From SAR202 cluster bacterium Casp-Chloro-G2 (GTDB lineage Bacteria > Chloroflexota > Dehalococcoidia > Lucifugimonadales > UBA3495): a stretch of 49,622 nucleotides of DNA. The position numbers and the translations under genes were made by a program. The stretch covers positions 1 through 49,622 of the forward strand of contig MUCI01000058.1 in NCBI GenBank assembly GCA_002816575.1, read 5' to 3'. Of this stretch, positions 24,361-33,200 are shown piece after piece (within the stretch, counting starts at the first letter, position 1; each line of letters opens with the position of its first letter). The notes under the pieces were generated by a model, which was given only the letters and a program-made list of their open reading frames with translations, was not told the DNA's origin and searched no databases.

Positions 24361-26226
24361 GTGCAATTAGGTCCACTAAACATCAGTATGAACAGCGGTT
24401 CCGGAATGGCCGGAGCCGCCGTCGCGCCCTCTGAAGAGCCGCCTGAAAGAGACCCGGCAGAGAATGATGACGTTTTGGTTGCCGTGCCGGGTAATCAACA
24501 GGCCGGGTCTTTCCTGCGCCTGCCATGGCGTTTCTGGCCGCCATCCCTCTCGGGCCAGAAACACGCAGCGGTGGACCAGGGTCTCGGCGGCCAGCCGCTG
24601 GACCTGGATTCTGACCTGTACCTCTCTCTGACGGAAGACCTTCAGGAGCAGTCCCGCACCCATCCCCACGTGTGGGAATACCTGACGGAGTTGCCGATGG
24701 ACGAGATCGGCATGCCTCAGTACCACTCCCGTTTGACCAAGGGCATGGGCGGGCAGGAATACCGCAACATCATCTACCCGGTCAGCGAGGGCATCTTCAT
24801 CCACCTGTACCCCGACCCACGCGACAGCCGGGACTTCTACATCGCCATAGAACCGTCCATGGGGCCCAACGTTCCTGGTCTCATGGACCAGGTCGACCGG
24901 AAGCTGATCAGCTATATCGAAGAACTCAAGGCCGACGACGGCGACGACCGCAGCAAGGTGTTGTTGAGCTGCCTGGAGCGTATCTGCACGGTGAATGGCG
25001 GGATGCGGAACCGCAAAGCCATCAGGGTCACCAAGGCGGAACTGGAAGGGTTGCGCTACCTGATGGTCCGCGACAAAGAGGGCCTGGGCGCCATGGAACC
25101 CCTGATATTGGACCCCTACATCGAAGACATATCTTGCAGCGGCGTCGGCCCCCTGTTCGTGGAGCACAAGATATTCGGCGGGCTGAAGGCGGGCATATCT
25201 TTCGACACCGAGTCTGAGTTGGACCGGTTCGTCATCAAGCTGTCGGAGAAGATCGGCCGGCCCGTGACCGTGCGCGACCCCATCGTGGACGCGGTGCTGC
25301 CCGACGGTTCCAGGGTCAACATCGTGTTTGGCGGCGACGTTTCCAAACGGGGCAGCAACTTCACCGTCCGAAAGTTCAAGACAACCCCAATGAGCATCAT
25401 CGACCTGATCGATGGCGGCACCCTCTCCTACGAGATGGCCGCCTACCTGTCGCTGATGATTGGCACCGGCATGAACGGCTTTGTCTCAGGGGAGACGGCC
25501 TCGGGCAAAACCACTCTGCTGAACGCGGCAACCACGCTCATACCCCCCAACCACAAGATCGTAAGCATCGAGGATACCGCCGAGTTGCAGGTGCCCCACC
25601 CCAACTGGACCCGTGAGGTGGTCCGCGGCAGCGCCGGCGGCAGTTCGTCGGTCACCATGTTCGACCTGCTAAAGGCGGCCATGCGGCAGCGTCCCAACGA
25701 GATAATAATCGGCGAGATCCGGGGGGAGGAGGGCGCCATCGCCTTCCAAGCCATGCAGACCGGACACGCCTGTCTGGCCACGTTCCACGCATCGTCGGTG
25801 GAGAAACTGATCCAGCGGCTGACCGGGCACCCCATTAACATCCCCAAGACCTACGTGGACAGCCTGAACCTGGTCATCATCATGAGCGCGGTGAGACTGC
25901 CCGACGGCAGCACCGGCCGCCGGGTGATGAGCATCAACGAGATCGTGTCCTACGACACCGAGACCAACTCGTTCAACTACATAGAGGTCTTCCGGTGGAA
26001 CCCGGCAACGGACAAGTTCGAGTTCCCCGGTTTCAACAACGCCTATCTTTTGGAGAATGTGGTGGGCATCCGGCGGGGCCTGCCGCCCAAGGAAACTCGG
26101 CGCATTTACGACGAGATCACCGCCAGAGCGGTGGTCCTGCGCAAACTCCACGAAAGGGGAATAAGCAACTTCTATGAGCTCCATGGGATCCTCTCTCAAG
26201 CCTATAGACAAGGTCTCTTCCGATAA
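24361..26226 (+). CDS. arlI: ArlI, archaellum motor and assembly ATPase
   Basis: A 621-residue secretion-superfamily (PilT/VirB11/GspE-like) ATPase. An N-terminal domain of about 300 residues is followed by the catalytic core: Walker A GETASGKTT (residues 377-385, Lys383), SIEDTAELQ Asp box, Walker B IIIGEIRGEE (about 448-457) and the His box TGHACLATFHASS. The insert TREVVRGSAGGSSSVTM and the 'PHPNW' motif are typical of FlaI/ArlI rather than of pilus PilB. It powers both assembly and rotation. A GTG start is used here; ATG at 24388 is an alternative. The first about 70 residues (proline-rich, variable) are probably a non-core extension. Confidence 0.93.
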   Translation: MQLGPLNISMNSGSGMAGAAVAPSEEPPERDPAENDDVLVAVPGNQQAGSFLRLPWRFWPPSLSGQKHAAVDQGLGGQPLDLDSDLYLSLTEDLQEQSRTHPHVWEYLTELPMDEIGMPQYHSRLTKGMGGQEYRNIIYPVSEGIFIHLYPDPRDSRDFYIAIEPSMGPNVPGLMDQVDRKLISYIEELKADDGDDRSKVLLSCLERICTVNGGMRNRKAIRVTKAELEGLRYLMVRDKEGLGAMEPLILDPYIEDISCSGVGPLFVEHKIFGGLKAGISFDTESELDRFVIKLSEKIGRPVTVRDPIVDAVLPDGSRVNIVFGGDVSKRGSNFTVRKFKTTPMSIIDLIDGGTLSYEMAAYLSLMIGTGMNGFVSGETASGKTTLLNAATTLIPPNHKIVSIEDTAELQVPHPNWTREVVRGSAGGSSSVTMFDLLKAAMRQRPNEIIIGEIRGEEGAIAFQAMQTGHACLATFHASSVEKLIQRLTGHPINIPKTYVDSLNLVIIMSAVRLPDGSTGRRVMSINEIVSYDTETNSFNYIEVFRWNPATDKFEFPGFNNAYLLENVVGIRRGLPPKETRRIYDEITARAVVLRKLHERGISNFYELHGILSQAYRQGLFR

Positions 26227-27730
26227 CCTGGACGTCGGGTTCGACCTCCTCTCGAATCTAACCTACATGTCGGTCCTGAGCCTGGGCAGCCTGCCCAGAG
26301 ACCAGGTCTTAGAGCACTGCGCCTGCCAGAGATTCAAGACGGCCGTGTTCTTCGATTTCATCTACCTGATGGCTAAGCGGGTGGGCATGGAATACACCCG
26401 GGCATTTCAGCTTGCCGCCGAGAAGGCCCGTGCCTCCAGCATCAAGAGCCTGCTGCTTCGTTTCGCCGCCTCCATATCATCGGGGGAGTCGGAGCGGGAG
26501 TTCATGATCCAAGAGGCCCAGACCGAGGGTGAGCGTTACGGCAACGAATACGAACGCAGCGTGGAGAACCTTCGCAAGTGGACCGACGCCTACGCGGCCA
26601 TCCTGATCTCGGTGACGCTGATCATGGTGGTGTCGCTGGTTTCCACCATGATGGGTTCTCTGGGCCAGAATTTCATCGTGATTATGGGCTTCGCGCTCTT
26701 CTTCATCACCGGGGTGGGCGTCTTCATCATCTACAAGGTCGCACCCGTGGAGCAGATCACCTACGATGCCGACGGGGCGTTAACCCCCAACCGCAAGAAG
26801 GCACGGCGTTTCCTGGCCTTGCTGGGGCCGGTGGGCATCGCCGCGGCTCTGGTCATTGCGCCCCAATTCGAACTGATGATGGGCAGCGCCATCGCCTTCC
26901 TGGCCATCGGGGTATCACTGTTGCCCGCCGGTTGGTACGCCTGGAAGGACGACGGGAGCGTGTCCAACCTGGACACCGAGTTTCCCACCTTCATCCGCAG
27001 CGTGGGAAACATCGCCGGGGCCTCGGGTGTGACCCTAACCGAAGCCCTGAAGCGGATCGACACCAAGTCGATGGGTTCGCTGGAGCCGCACATCGACCGC
27101 CTGAACGTCAGACTGGCGGCACGCCTGCCCACCCAGCAATGCTGGGAAGCCTTCAGGGCCGAGACCGGCAGCGAGTTGGTCAAGCGCACCACCCACATGA
27201 TGGAGGACGGCGCCGAACTGGGCGGGCAGCCAGACCAGGTGGGCAACATCTGCTCGTCATACGCCCTGAAAATGGTGCAGCTGCGGGCCAAGCGGGCGCT
27301 CACGGCATCCACATTCTCGTTCTTGACCCTGCCGATGCATGCCACCATGACGTTCATTTTGGTCTTCGTGCTGGAGATCATATCCAACTTCAACGCCAAG
27401 TTGAGCTCCGCTTCGGCGGGGCTCGATGGCGCTGGATCGGCCGATTTCGCAGTGCCCGACGGGCTGGCAATCCCGCCGGGTGTGTCGCTTCCGGCCCAGG
27501 GCGAATTGGCCGGCGGGCTCGACCTGTTCGGCAACCAGGACATGGGGTTGGTGACGTTGATGATCGTGGTGGTGGTGGTGATCCTGACCATCGCCAACTC
27601 CCTGGCCCCCAAGGCGGCGGCAGGGGGAAGCCACCTGAAGATAGTTTCCTACTTTGCGCTGATGAGCCTGGTTTCAGGCTTTGTACTGGCCGCCGTGCCG
27701 GTGGTCACCGGAAAGATCTTTTGCATCTAA
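26174..27730 (+). CDS. arlJ: ArlJ, archaellum platform membrane protein
   Basis: A 518-residue polytopic membrane protein of the FlaJ/TadC/GspF superfamily. The cytoplasmic helical domain (about 30-130) is followed by membrane helices near 140-200 and 215-255. A second cytoplasmic domain (about 260-375) contains GASGVTLTEAL and TTHMMEDGAELGG. The last helices are near 385-400, 455-475 and 490-515. It anchors the ArlI ring and the filament base. A loop after residue 400 (SASAGLDGAGSADFAVPDGLAIPPG) is extracellular and low in complexity. Its start overlaps the end of arlI by 53 nt, which shows tight coupling. Confidence 0.92.
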   Translation: MSSMGSSLKPIDKVSSDNLDVGFDLLSNLTYMSVLSLGSLPRDQVLEHCACQRFKTAVFFDFIYLMAKRVGMEYTRAFQLAAEKARASSIKSLLLRFAASISSGESEREFMIQEAQTEGERYGNEYERSVENLRKWTDAYAAILISVTLIMVVSLVSTMMGSLGQNFIVIMGFALFFITGVGVFIIYKVAPVEQITYDADGALTPNRKKARRFLALLGPVGIAAALVIAPQFELMMGSAIAFLAIGVSLLPAGWYAWKDDGSVSNLDTEFPTFIRSVGNIAGASGVTLTEALKRIDTKSMGSLEPHIDRLNVRLAARLPTQQCWEAFRAETGSELVKRTTHMMEDGAELGGQPDQVGNICSSYALKMVQLRAKRALTASTFSFLTLPMHATMTFILVFVLEIISNFNAKLSSASAGLDGAGSADFAVPDGLAIPPGVSLPAQGELAGGLDLFGNQDMGLVTLMIVVVVVILTIANSLAPKAAAGGSHLKIVSYFALMSLVSGFVLAAVPVVTGKIFCI

Positions 27731-27806
27731 GGTCCGCTGCTAACCAGGAGCTAGGAGCCATCTGAGGGCACTTAGCCGGCAAAAATGAAAGACCGGAGTA
27801 TCAACC

Positions 27807-28649
27807 ATGAGACTGCCATTGTTACCAAACGTTAAGACGGTGATCAGGCGAACCCCTCGCCTGTTCAACAACGACACCTATTCCGTGGGCCGGATAATCA
27901 CGGGTTTTCGCCGGGTGGAGTACGAGATGTTTATGGCGCCCGTACTGAACCCGTTCGGCCGGGTGCTAAAGCGTGTTTTCACGAAAACCCTGGGGAACGA
28001 CAGGGCCAGCGACAGCGCCGCTGAAGCCCTGCGGGCGTTGGGGGCCATCGCCCCGGCCGTTTCGCCTTCACCCGGCCCAGACCTGGAATCGATGCCAGGG
28101 CTAACCCCGGTTGCGCCGGGCCGCATGGTCCAGGCCGGCGAGGATGCGGTTGACCCCAAACTGGTCGAGGAGATTTTTGCCCGGCCTACTCCCTCGGCTG
28201 CTCCAAATGAGCCCGCACCCGCTGATCAGGCCAATGAGCCGGGAGAAGACCCGGTTCGACCTGCCGCATCGGAGGGCGGCGAAGAGTCCACGGACGCTGA
28301 AGCGGTTGTCACGTTGGATGATGGCGAACCTGAGACTGGACCTCCGCTCACCGGTCGCCCACAGGAAGCGTCTAGCATCTCCACGCCCAACGGCCATCGC
28401 CGCGGCCGGTCCACCCCCGAGCCGTTGGTGCGGACCATGGTGGAGGCCATCCCAGACTTGCAGATCGGCGGAGGCGGCCTGAACGATCTACTTTCCGGAG
28501 ACCTTCAGGATATCTTCAATACCGCCACCTACACCGATCCCCGGACCAAAGCCTTGCTGGCTAGCCGGGAACCTGTGGATGTATACGCACTGGCCAAGGA
28601 ACTTGACGAGTTCGCCCGCAGCATCGGCGCCTCCCCAAGGAAGTCCTGA
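27807..28649 (+). CDS. Unknown protein at the end of the archaellum operon
   Basis: A 280-residue protein that I do not recognise. The N-terminal 70 residues are basic and ordered-looking (NVKTVIRRTPRLFNNDTYSVGRIITGFRRVEYEMFMAPVLNPFGRVLKRVF). About residues 85-205 are disordered, rich in Pro, Glu and Ala. The C-terminal 75 residues are ordered again (LVRTMVEAIPDLQIGGGGLNDLLSGDLQDIF...PVDVYALAKELDEFARSIG). No signal peptide or membrane helix is clear. It starts 76 nt after arlJ in the same direction and ahead of the next promoter (28671). It is therefore probably an accessory of the motor, such as an adaptor or localisation factor; that role is inferred only from position. Confidence 0.7.
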   Translation: MRLPLLPNVKTVIRRTPRLFNNDTYSVGRIITGFRRVEYEMFMAPVLNPFGRVLKRVFTKTLGNDRASDSAAEALRALGAIAPAVSPSPGPDLESMPGLTPVAPGRMVQAGEDAVDPKLVEEIFARPTPSAAPNEPAPADQANEPGEDPVRPAASEGGEESTDAEAVVTLDDGEPETGPPLTGRPQEASSISTPNGHRRGRSTPEPLVRTMVEAIPDLQIGGGGLNDLLSGDLQDIFNTATYTDPRTKALLASREPVDVYALAKELDEFARSIGASPRKS

Positions 28650-28670
28650 CACCCGGACGAGTACACTCGG

Positions 28671-28699
28671 TTGACCGCCTAATTGGCCACTGTTAGAAT
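28671..28699 (+). promoter_or_regulatory. Sigma70-type promoter of the ferredoxin gene
   Basis: TTGACC at 28671-28676, a 17-bp spacer and TAGAAT at 28694-28699, each 5 of 6 consensus bases. It marks the boundary after the archaellum operon. Confidence 0.6.
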
Positions 28700-28809
28700 G
28701 CGCCCACCCTGGCAACTCGGCTGGTATGCAGCCGCAATCACCAACGCGATAAAGGCAGGCAGCGTCAGGAAGATTCCAATCTCAACGCTCTAAATGCGGG
28801 GTGGACAAC

Positions 28810-29034
28810 ATGGCCAGAAAGATTCAGGTATCCGTCGACCACGATGTGTGCGTGGGCAACGCGATGTGCGTCACCATCGCTACCAAGGCCTTCAAGCTGA
28901 ACGCGGACCGGCAGGCAACTCCCGCGGACCCCGACGGCGACACCGAAGCGCTGATCCTGGAGGCGGCCGAGAACTGCCCAGTGGCGGCGATCACGGTAAC
29001 GGACGGCGACACCGGCGAGCAACTGTTCCCCTAG
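28810..29034 (+). CDS. Ferredoxin, [3Fe-4S] type
   Basis: A 74-residue acidic ferredoxin. Three cluster cysteines are seen: C-x5-C in DVCVGNAMCV and a third in NCPVAAI, with no fourth ligand. This is the pattern of single-cluster [3Fe-4S] ferredoxins that feed cytochrome P450 and related oxygenases. The ATG at 28810 is chosen over a GTG at 28801. It precedes an LLM monooxygenase gene by about 210 bp, in the same direction. Electron delivery to an oxygenase elsewhere is likely, though the partner cannot be identified. Confidence 0.85.
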   Translation: MARKIQVSVDHDVCVGNAMCVTIATKAFKLNADRQATPADPDGDTEALILEAAENCPVAAITVTDGDTGEQLFP

Positions 29035-29176
29035 GCCCCGGCGGGTTCGATACGGGCCATAAACGAATATCACGAGTCCTCCTTTGCACGACGCAGTGGG
29101 GGACTCTTGCTTTGCCCCAGAATCATCCGCCCCATTATCTGTCCGGCTGTCCGGGATTTAAGGCCATAGACGGGTT

Positions 29177-29236
29177 CCCGTAAAAGTTTTCCCCGTAAAA
29201 GTTTTCCCCGTAAAAGATTTCCCCGTAAAAGATTTC
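29177..29236 (+). repeat. 4 x 15-bp tandem repeat in the leader of an LLM gene
   Basis: Four exact-length copies begin at 29177, 29192, 29207 and 29222. The first two read cccgtaaaagttttc and the last two cccgtaaaagatttc. The array ends one base before the AAGGAG ribosome site of the LLM gene at 29247. It may be a set of operator sites, or an array that can vary in copy number. Confidence 0.9.
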
Positions 29237-29246
29237 AAGGAGAAGC

Positions 29247-30122
29247 ATGGATATCGGAATAGCCCTGTTAATGACCCAGCACGATTTCAACACCATAGAC
29301 CTGGCCCGCAAGGTGGAAGAACTGGGCTTTGAATCGCTTTGGGCGCCTGAACACGGCATCGTGCCCATCGACTTCAAAGTTGACCCGCCCCAGGGGCGGC
29401 AGGGCGGCATCCCCCGGTTCTACGCCGAGGGCGGCATCAACCAGATCATCGACCCCCTGATATTTCTGGCCGGGGCCGCCACGGTCACCAGCAAGATCAA
29501 GCTGGGCACGGGCATCTGCCTGGTCCCCGAGCGCAACCCCATCCGCCTGGCCAAAGAGGTGGCAACGCTGGACCAGATATCCGGAGGGCGTTTCCTCTTT
29601 GGGGTTGGCGCGGGTTGGCTGAGGGGCGAGTCGGAGATATTAGGCGTGGATTTCCCCCACCGTTGGAAGCAGACCAGGGAATACATCGAAGTGATGAAAG
29701 AGCTTTGGACCACGGAGATCACCGAGTACCACGGCGAATATATCGACTTTCCGCCGTTGGTCTGCGCCCCCAAGCCGGTGCAGAAGCCCCACCCGCCCGT
29801 GTTCGTTGGCGGCGAGCTGGAGAGCGCGGCCCGGCGTATCGCCAACTACGGCGACGGCTGGCTGCCCAGGGCCCGCAACACATCCCAGTACCAAGACCCC
29901 GACAAGCTCGCGGGAGCGCGCCGACACATCGAAGAGCTGATGACCGCCAAGGGCCGGGACGCGTCGGTCCTGAACATCAGCATGTGGGACGCGCCCGCCG
30001 ACCGGGAGATGAACCGACGCTTCGCCGACTCCGGCGCCGACCGGGTGGTCCACATGCTGAACACCACCGACGAAAAGTCGGCCCATGACGCCATCGAAAA
30101 AGTGGCGGAAGCGGTCCTATAG
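29247..30122 (+). CDS. LLM-class flavin-dependent oxidoreductase (TIGR03619/F420-like group)
   Basis: A 291-residue luciferase-fold enzyme starting MDIGIALLMTQHDFNTIDLARKVEELGFESLWAPEH. It has IKLGTGICLVPERNPIRLAKEVATLDQISGGRFLFGVGAGW and ends with the usual 'GADRVVHML' strand. It resembles the F420- or FMN-dependent LLM groups; which cofactor it uses cannot be told. The start is certain (AAGGAG 4 nt upstream). The upstream 4 x 15-bp repeat is unusual. Its sequence plan (VQKPHPPVFVGGE, HGEYIDFPP) is closest to the LLM proteins at 34301-35257 and 44249-45145 in this window. Confidence 0.92.
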   Translation: MDIGIALLMTQHDFNTIDLARKVEELGFESLWAPEHGIVPIDFKVDPPQGRQGGIPRFYAEGGINQIIDPLIFLAGAATVTSKIKLGTGICLVPERNPIRLAKEVATLDQISGGRFLFGVGAGWLRGESEILGVDFPHRWKQTREYIEVMKELWTTEITEYHGEYIDFPPLVCAPKPVQKPHPPVFVGGELESAARRIANYGDGWLPRARNTSQYQDPDKLAGARRHIEELMTAKGRDASVLNISMWDAPADREMNRRFADSGADRVVHMLNTTDEKSAHDAIEKVAEAVL

Positions 30123-30234
30123 GGTTCGCCCCGCTAGCCCGCCTCCCTCGGCAGGCGCCGGGCAAACTCGATGCGGTCCTCCAGCAGCTGGATTTCGGTG
30201 GCGAATGACGGTGGCCCGATGGCCTCGGCCAAGC

Positions 30235-33200
30235 CTAGATCCCGGTTAGACCAGAAGAAACTTTGGCGAGCGCCAGGTCGATACTTTCGATCGTGATGGG
30301 TTTTTCGATGACCAGATTATCCAACGAGCCCAAGAAGGAATGAGTGTGCACGCGCGCCAGGTCTCCCGTTAGGAAGATAACACTCCTGGCCAGGCTGGGG
30401 TCCAAAGCATTGATACGCTCGAAAAGTTCTTGGCCGCCGGTCCCGGCCATGCGGACGTCGAGCAGGATGCAATCGAATCTATTTTCCTGCAGCCTGAGCC
30501 ACGCTTCTTCGCCGTCGCTTGCCTGGTCAACCTGATGGCCTCGTCGTCCGAGTACCCTGGACATTATCTCGCGAATAGCCGGCTCATCGTCCACGATCAG
30601 AACGCGAAGGGGGGCGGTGGTTCCAACTTTCTCCGCCTGGTCTTCTCCCGCTGAAGCCGCCTCGGGCGGTCCCACGGCAGCCGGTTCCTCTACGTGGGGG
30701 GCCGGTGCTTTGCCGGCCGGTGCTTTCGGAATCTCGATGTGGAAGGTAGCGCCTGTCTCGCCGTCGCTCTCCGCCCAGAGATTGCCCCCCAACTGGGCGA
30801 TGATTCCATGGGAAACGCTCAGGCCCAACCCTGTGCCGGAGCCAACCTCTTTAGTCGTGAAGAATGGGTCGAATATCTTCGGAAGATTTTCCGCGGATAT
30901 CCCAGGACCGTCGTCTGTAACACTGATCTTGATCAAATTCTTGGTCTCACCCACCCCCACCGATATGGAACCGCTCCCCCTTCCGTCCATGCAGGCCTGC
31001 TCGGCGTTGTTCAGGATATTCAGGAGTACCTGGGTCATCAGATGTTCGTCGACGGTGATATCGGGGCTTTGCAGCACAACATCGCTGGTTATCGAGATGT
31101 TGTTGATCCGAAAATCGTGGCGTTTGAGATCGATGCAGCGTTCAACGAAGTGGGTGGCAGAAACAGCGGAGATCTCCTGATACGATTTTCTGGCAAATTG
31201 CAGCAGGTTCCGCACGATCGCCGCTGCCCGGTTGCCCTGTTCGGAGATTATCCTTAGGTCTGAAACCGCCGAGTCTGGGAGGTCTTGGCCCATCAACGCT
31301 TCCGAATAGAGTTTGATACTGGCCAGAGGATTGTTGATCTCGTGGGCCACTCCCGACGCCAACTCTCCGATGGACAACAGGCGGCCAGCCTCGGTGAATC
31401 TGTCCAACTCCTGCTTCTTCTCGGTGATGTCTTCCGAGATGCCGCTGATTCTGACCAATTTGCCTTCCTCGTCCTTGATGGGAAAGGCTAAGCAGCGGAT
31501 CCATCTCACCGTCCCATCGCGTTTGATGACCCGGTACTCGACGTCCAATTCCCCTGAAACGAACGCCTGTTCTCTCAGTCGTTTATGCTTTGCCAGGTCT
31601 TCAGGATGAATCGTCGCGTGCCACTGCTCCATGTCCTCGTAAACCTGGTCTATGGGGATGTCCCACAGGTCTTCAAAGTTCGGACTGGCGTAGACCATCC
31701 TCAGGGGAGTCAGTTCCATGAGCCAAAAGACCCCCCGGATGCTGTTGGCGATCTCGCGGAACCGTGCCTCGCTTTCTGAAAGGGCGATCTGGAAGCGGTC
31801 TCTTTCGGCCGTCAACGTGAATCTCGCCAGCGCCCCGGCCAAGATTCTCCCGATCCGGTCCCCAGTGGCGATATCCTCAGCGGTGTATCCCCTTTCATCT
31901 TTTGACAGCAGGATCATGGTGCCGATGATCTTTTCGTCGAAAACCAGCGGGACCGCCATGATCGCCTTGAACCCCAGAGCAAAAACGGCGTTGACACGGG
32001 GCAAGCTCCCGGCCAGCAGTCTGGGATCGTCGATATTTACGAACTGCCCGACGCCGTGTTTAAGCACCTCAGAAGTGATTGATCCGGCATATGAAAGTCC
32101 ATTATGGCTAAAGTTTGGCGTCCCCGAGTCGTTGAGGAATCTGGCTAATTCATTACTGAATGTCTGTGTCTCCAAGTCGATACCGGCGACCACGACACGG
32201 TCCAAAGGGATTATGTTAGCTATCTCGGCGCTCAGTTTCTCGTACGCGCCACCCCCCTCCAATGGGGAGCTCAAGATCCGGCCGATGGCGGCCTCCGCCT
32301 CGAGGACCGCTCCGTTCTTGGCGATCTTGGTTTCAGCTTCCGTACGGGCTCGTTCCAGGATATGACTGGCCAGCGGCCCGGAGATCAGGTTACCGATCCT
32401 AACCGCCCGATCTTGGTCTTCTTGGGTGAACTTATCTCCCGCGCGGGTAAATCCCATCGCCCCAACCGTCTGGTTCTGAGACACCAGCGGCACAGCCATA
32501 AACTCGGTCTGGCCGTCGTCCAACAACTGGAGCAGTATTCTGAATCTGGGGGCCTTGAATTCCAGATCGTCAGCGCTGATGGCCACGCACCCGCCGGACG
32601 CCAACGCCGCGGCGATCAGGGTGCCGTCCAGGCTCTGCCCGCTTCTCAGGCCATTGGCTTGGCCGCCGGGAAGGTAAAGGAATTCCTCCGCGAACAGATT
32701 CTTCTCAAGGTCCACCCCCATGATGGCCAGGCGGTCGCAGGACACCAATTTCATGATCTCCACGGAGAACCCCTTAAAAGCATCGTTGATCGGCAGCGAC
32801 GAACTCAAGATTCGGCCCATGGCCGCCTCAGCCTCTAGGATGGTCCTACTCTTCTCAAGCTCCTCTTCAGCTTTCGTCCTAAATTCCTGGGCCTTGAAAT
32901 CGGCAAACGCACCGGCGATAAGATTACCCAGGAGTTCGGTTTTGGCCAATTCCTTCTGTGAAAAGGGACGTAAGCCTCGAACGAATCCCAAGGTGCCGAT
33001 GATCTGGTCGCTAACGATCAACGGAACACTGGCTAGGTAGGGCTGACCATCGTTCAAGAATGGCATCGCCTGTGGGTATCTGGACTCCAGATCCTCCAGT
33101 CTGTCCAATCGAACTCGCCGGCCAGCCCTGGACCGGATCACCGATTCGATCACCGTGCCACCGATATCTCGGGGTACTCCGATGGGAAAGCCCAGGATCT

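Noticed and set aside
30137-30234. A possible minus-strand gene remnant (..FATEIQLLEDRIEFARRLPREAG)
   Set aside because: The 30-codon stretch is protein-like but has no start codon, no family match and abuts the kinase stop. It is too short to support as a gene.
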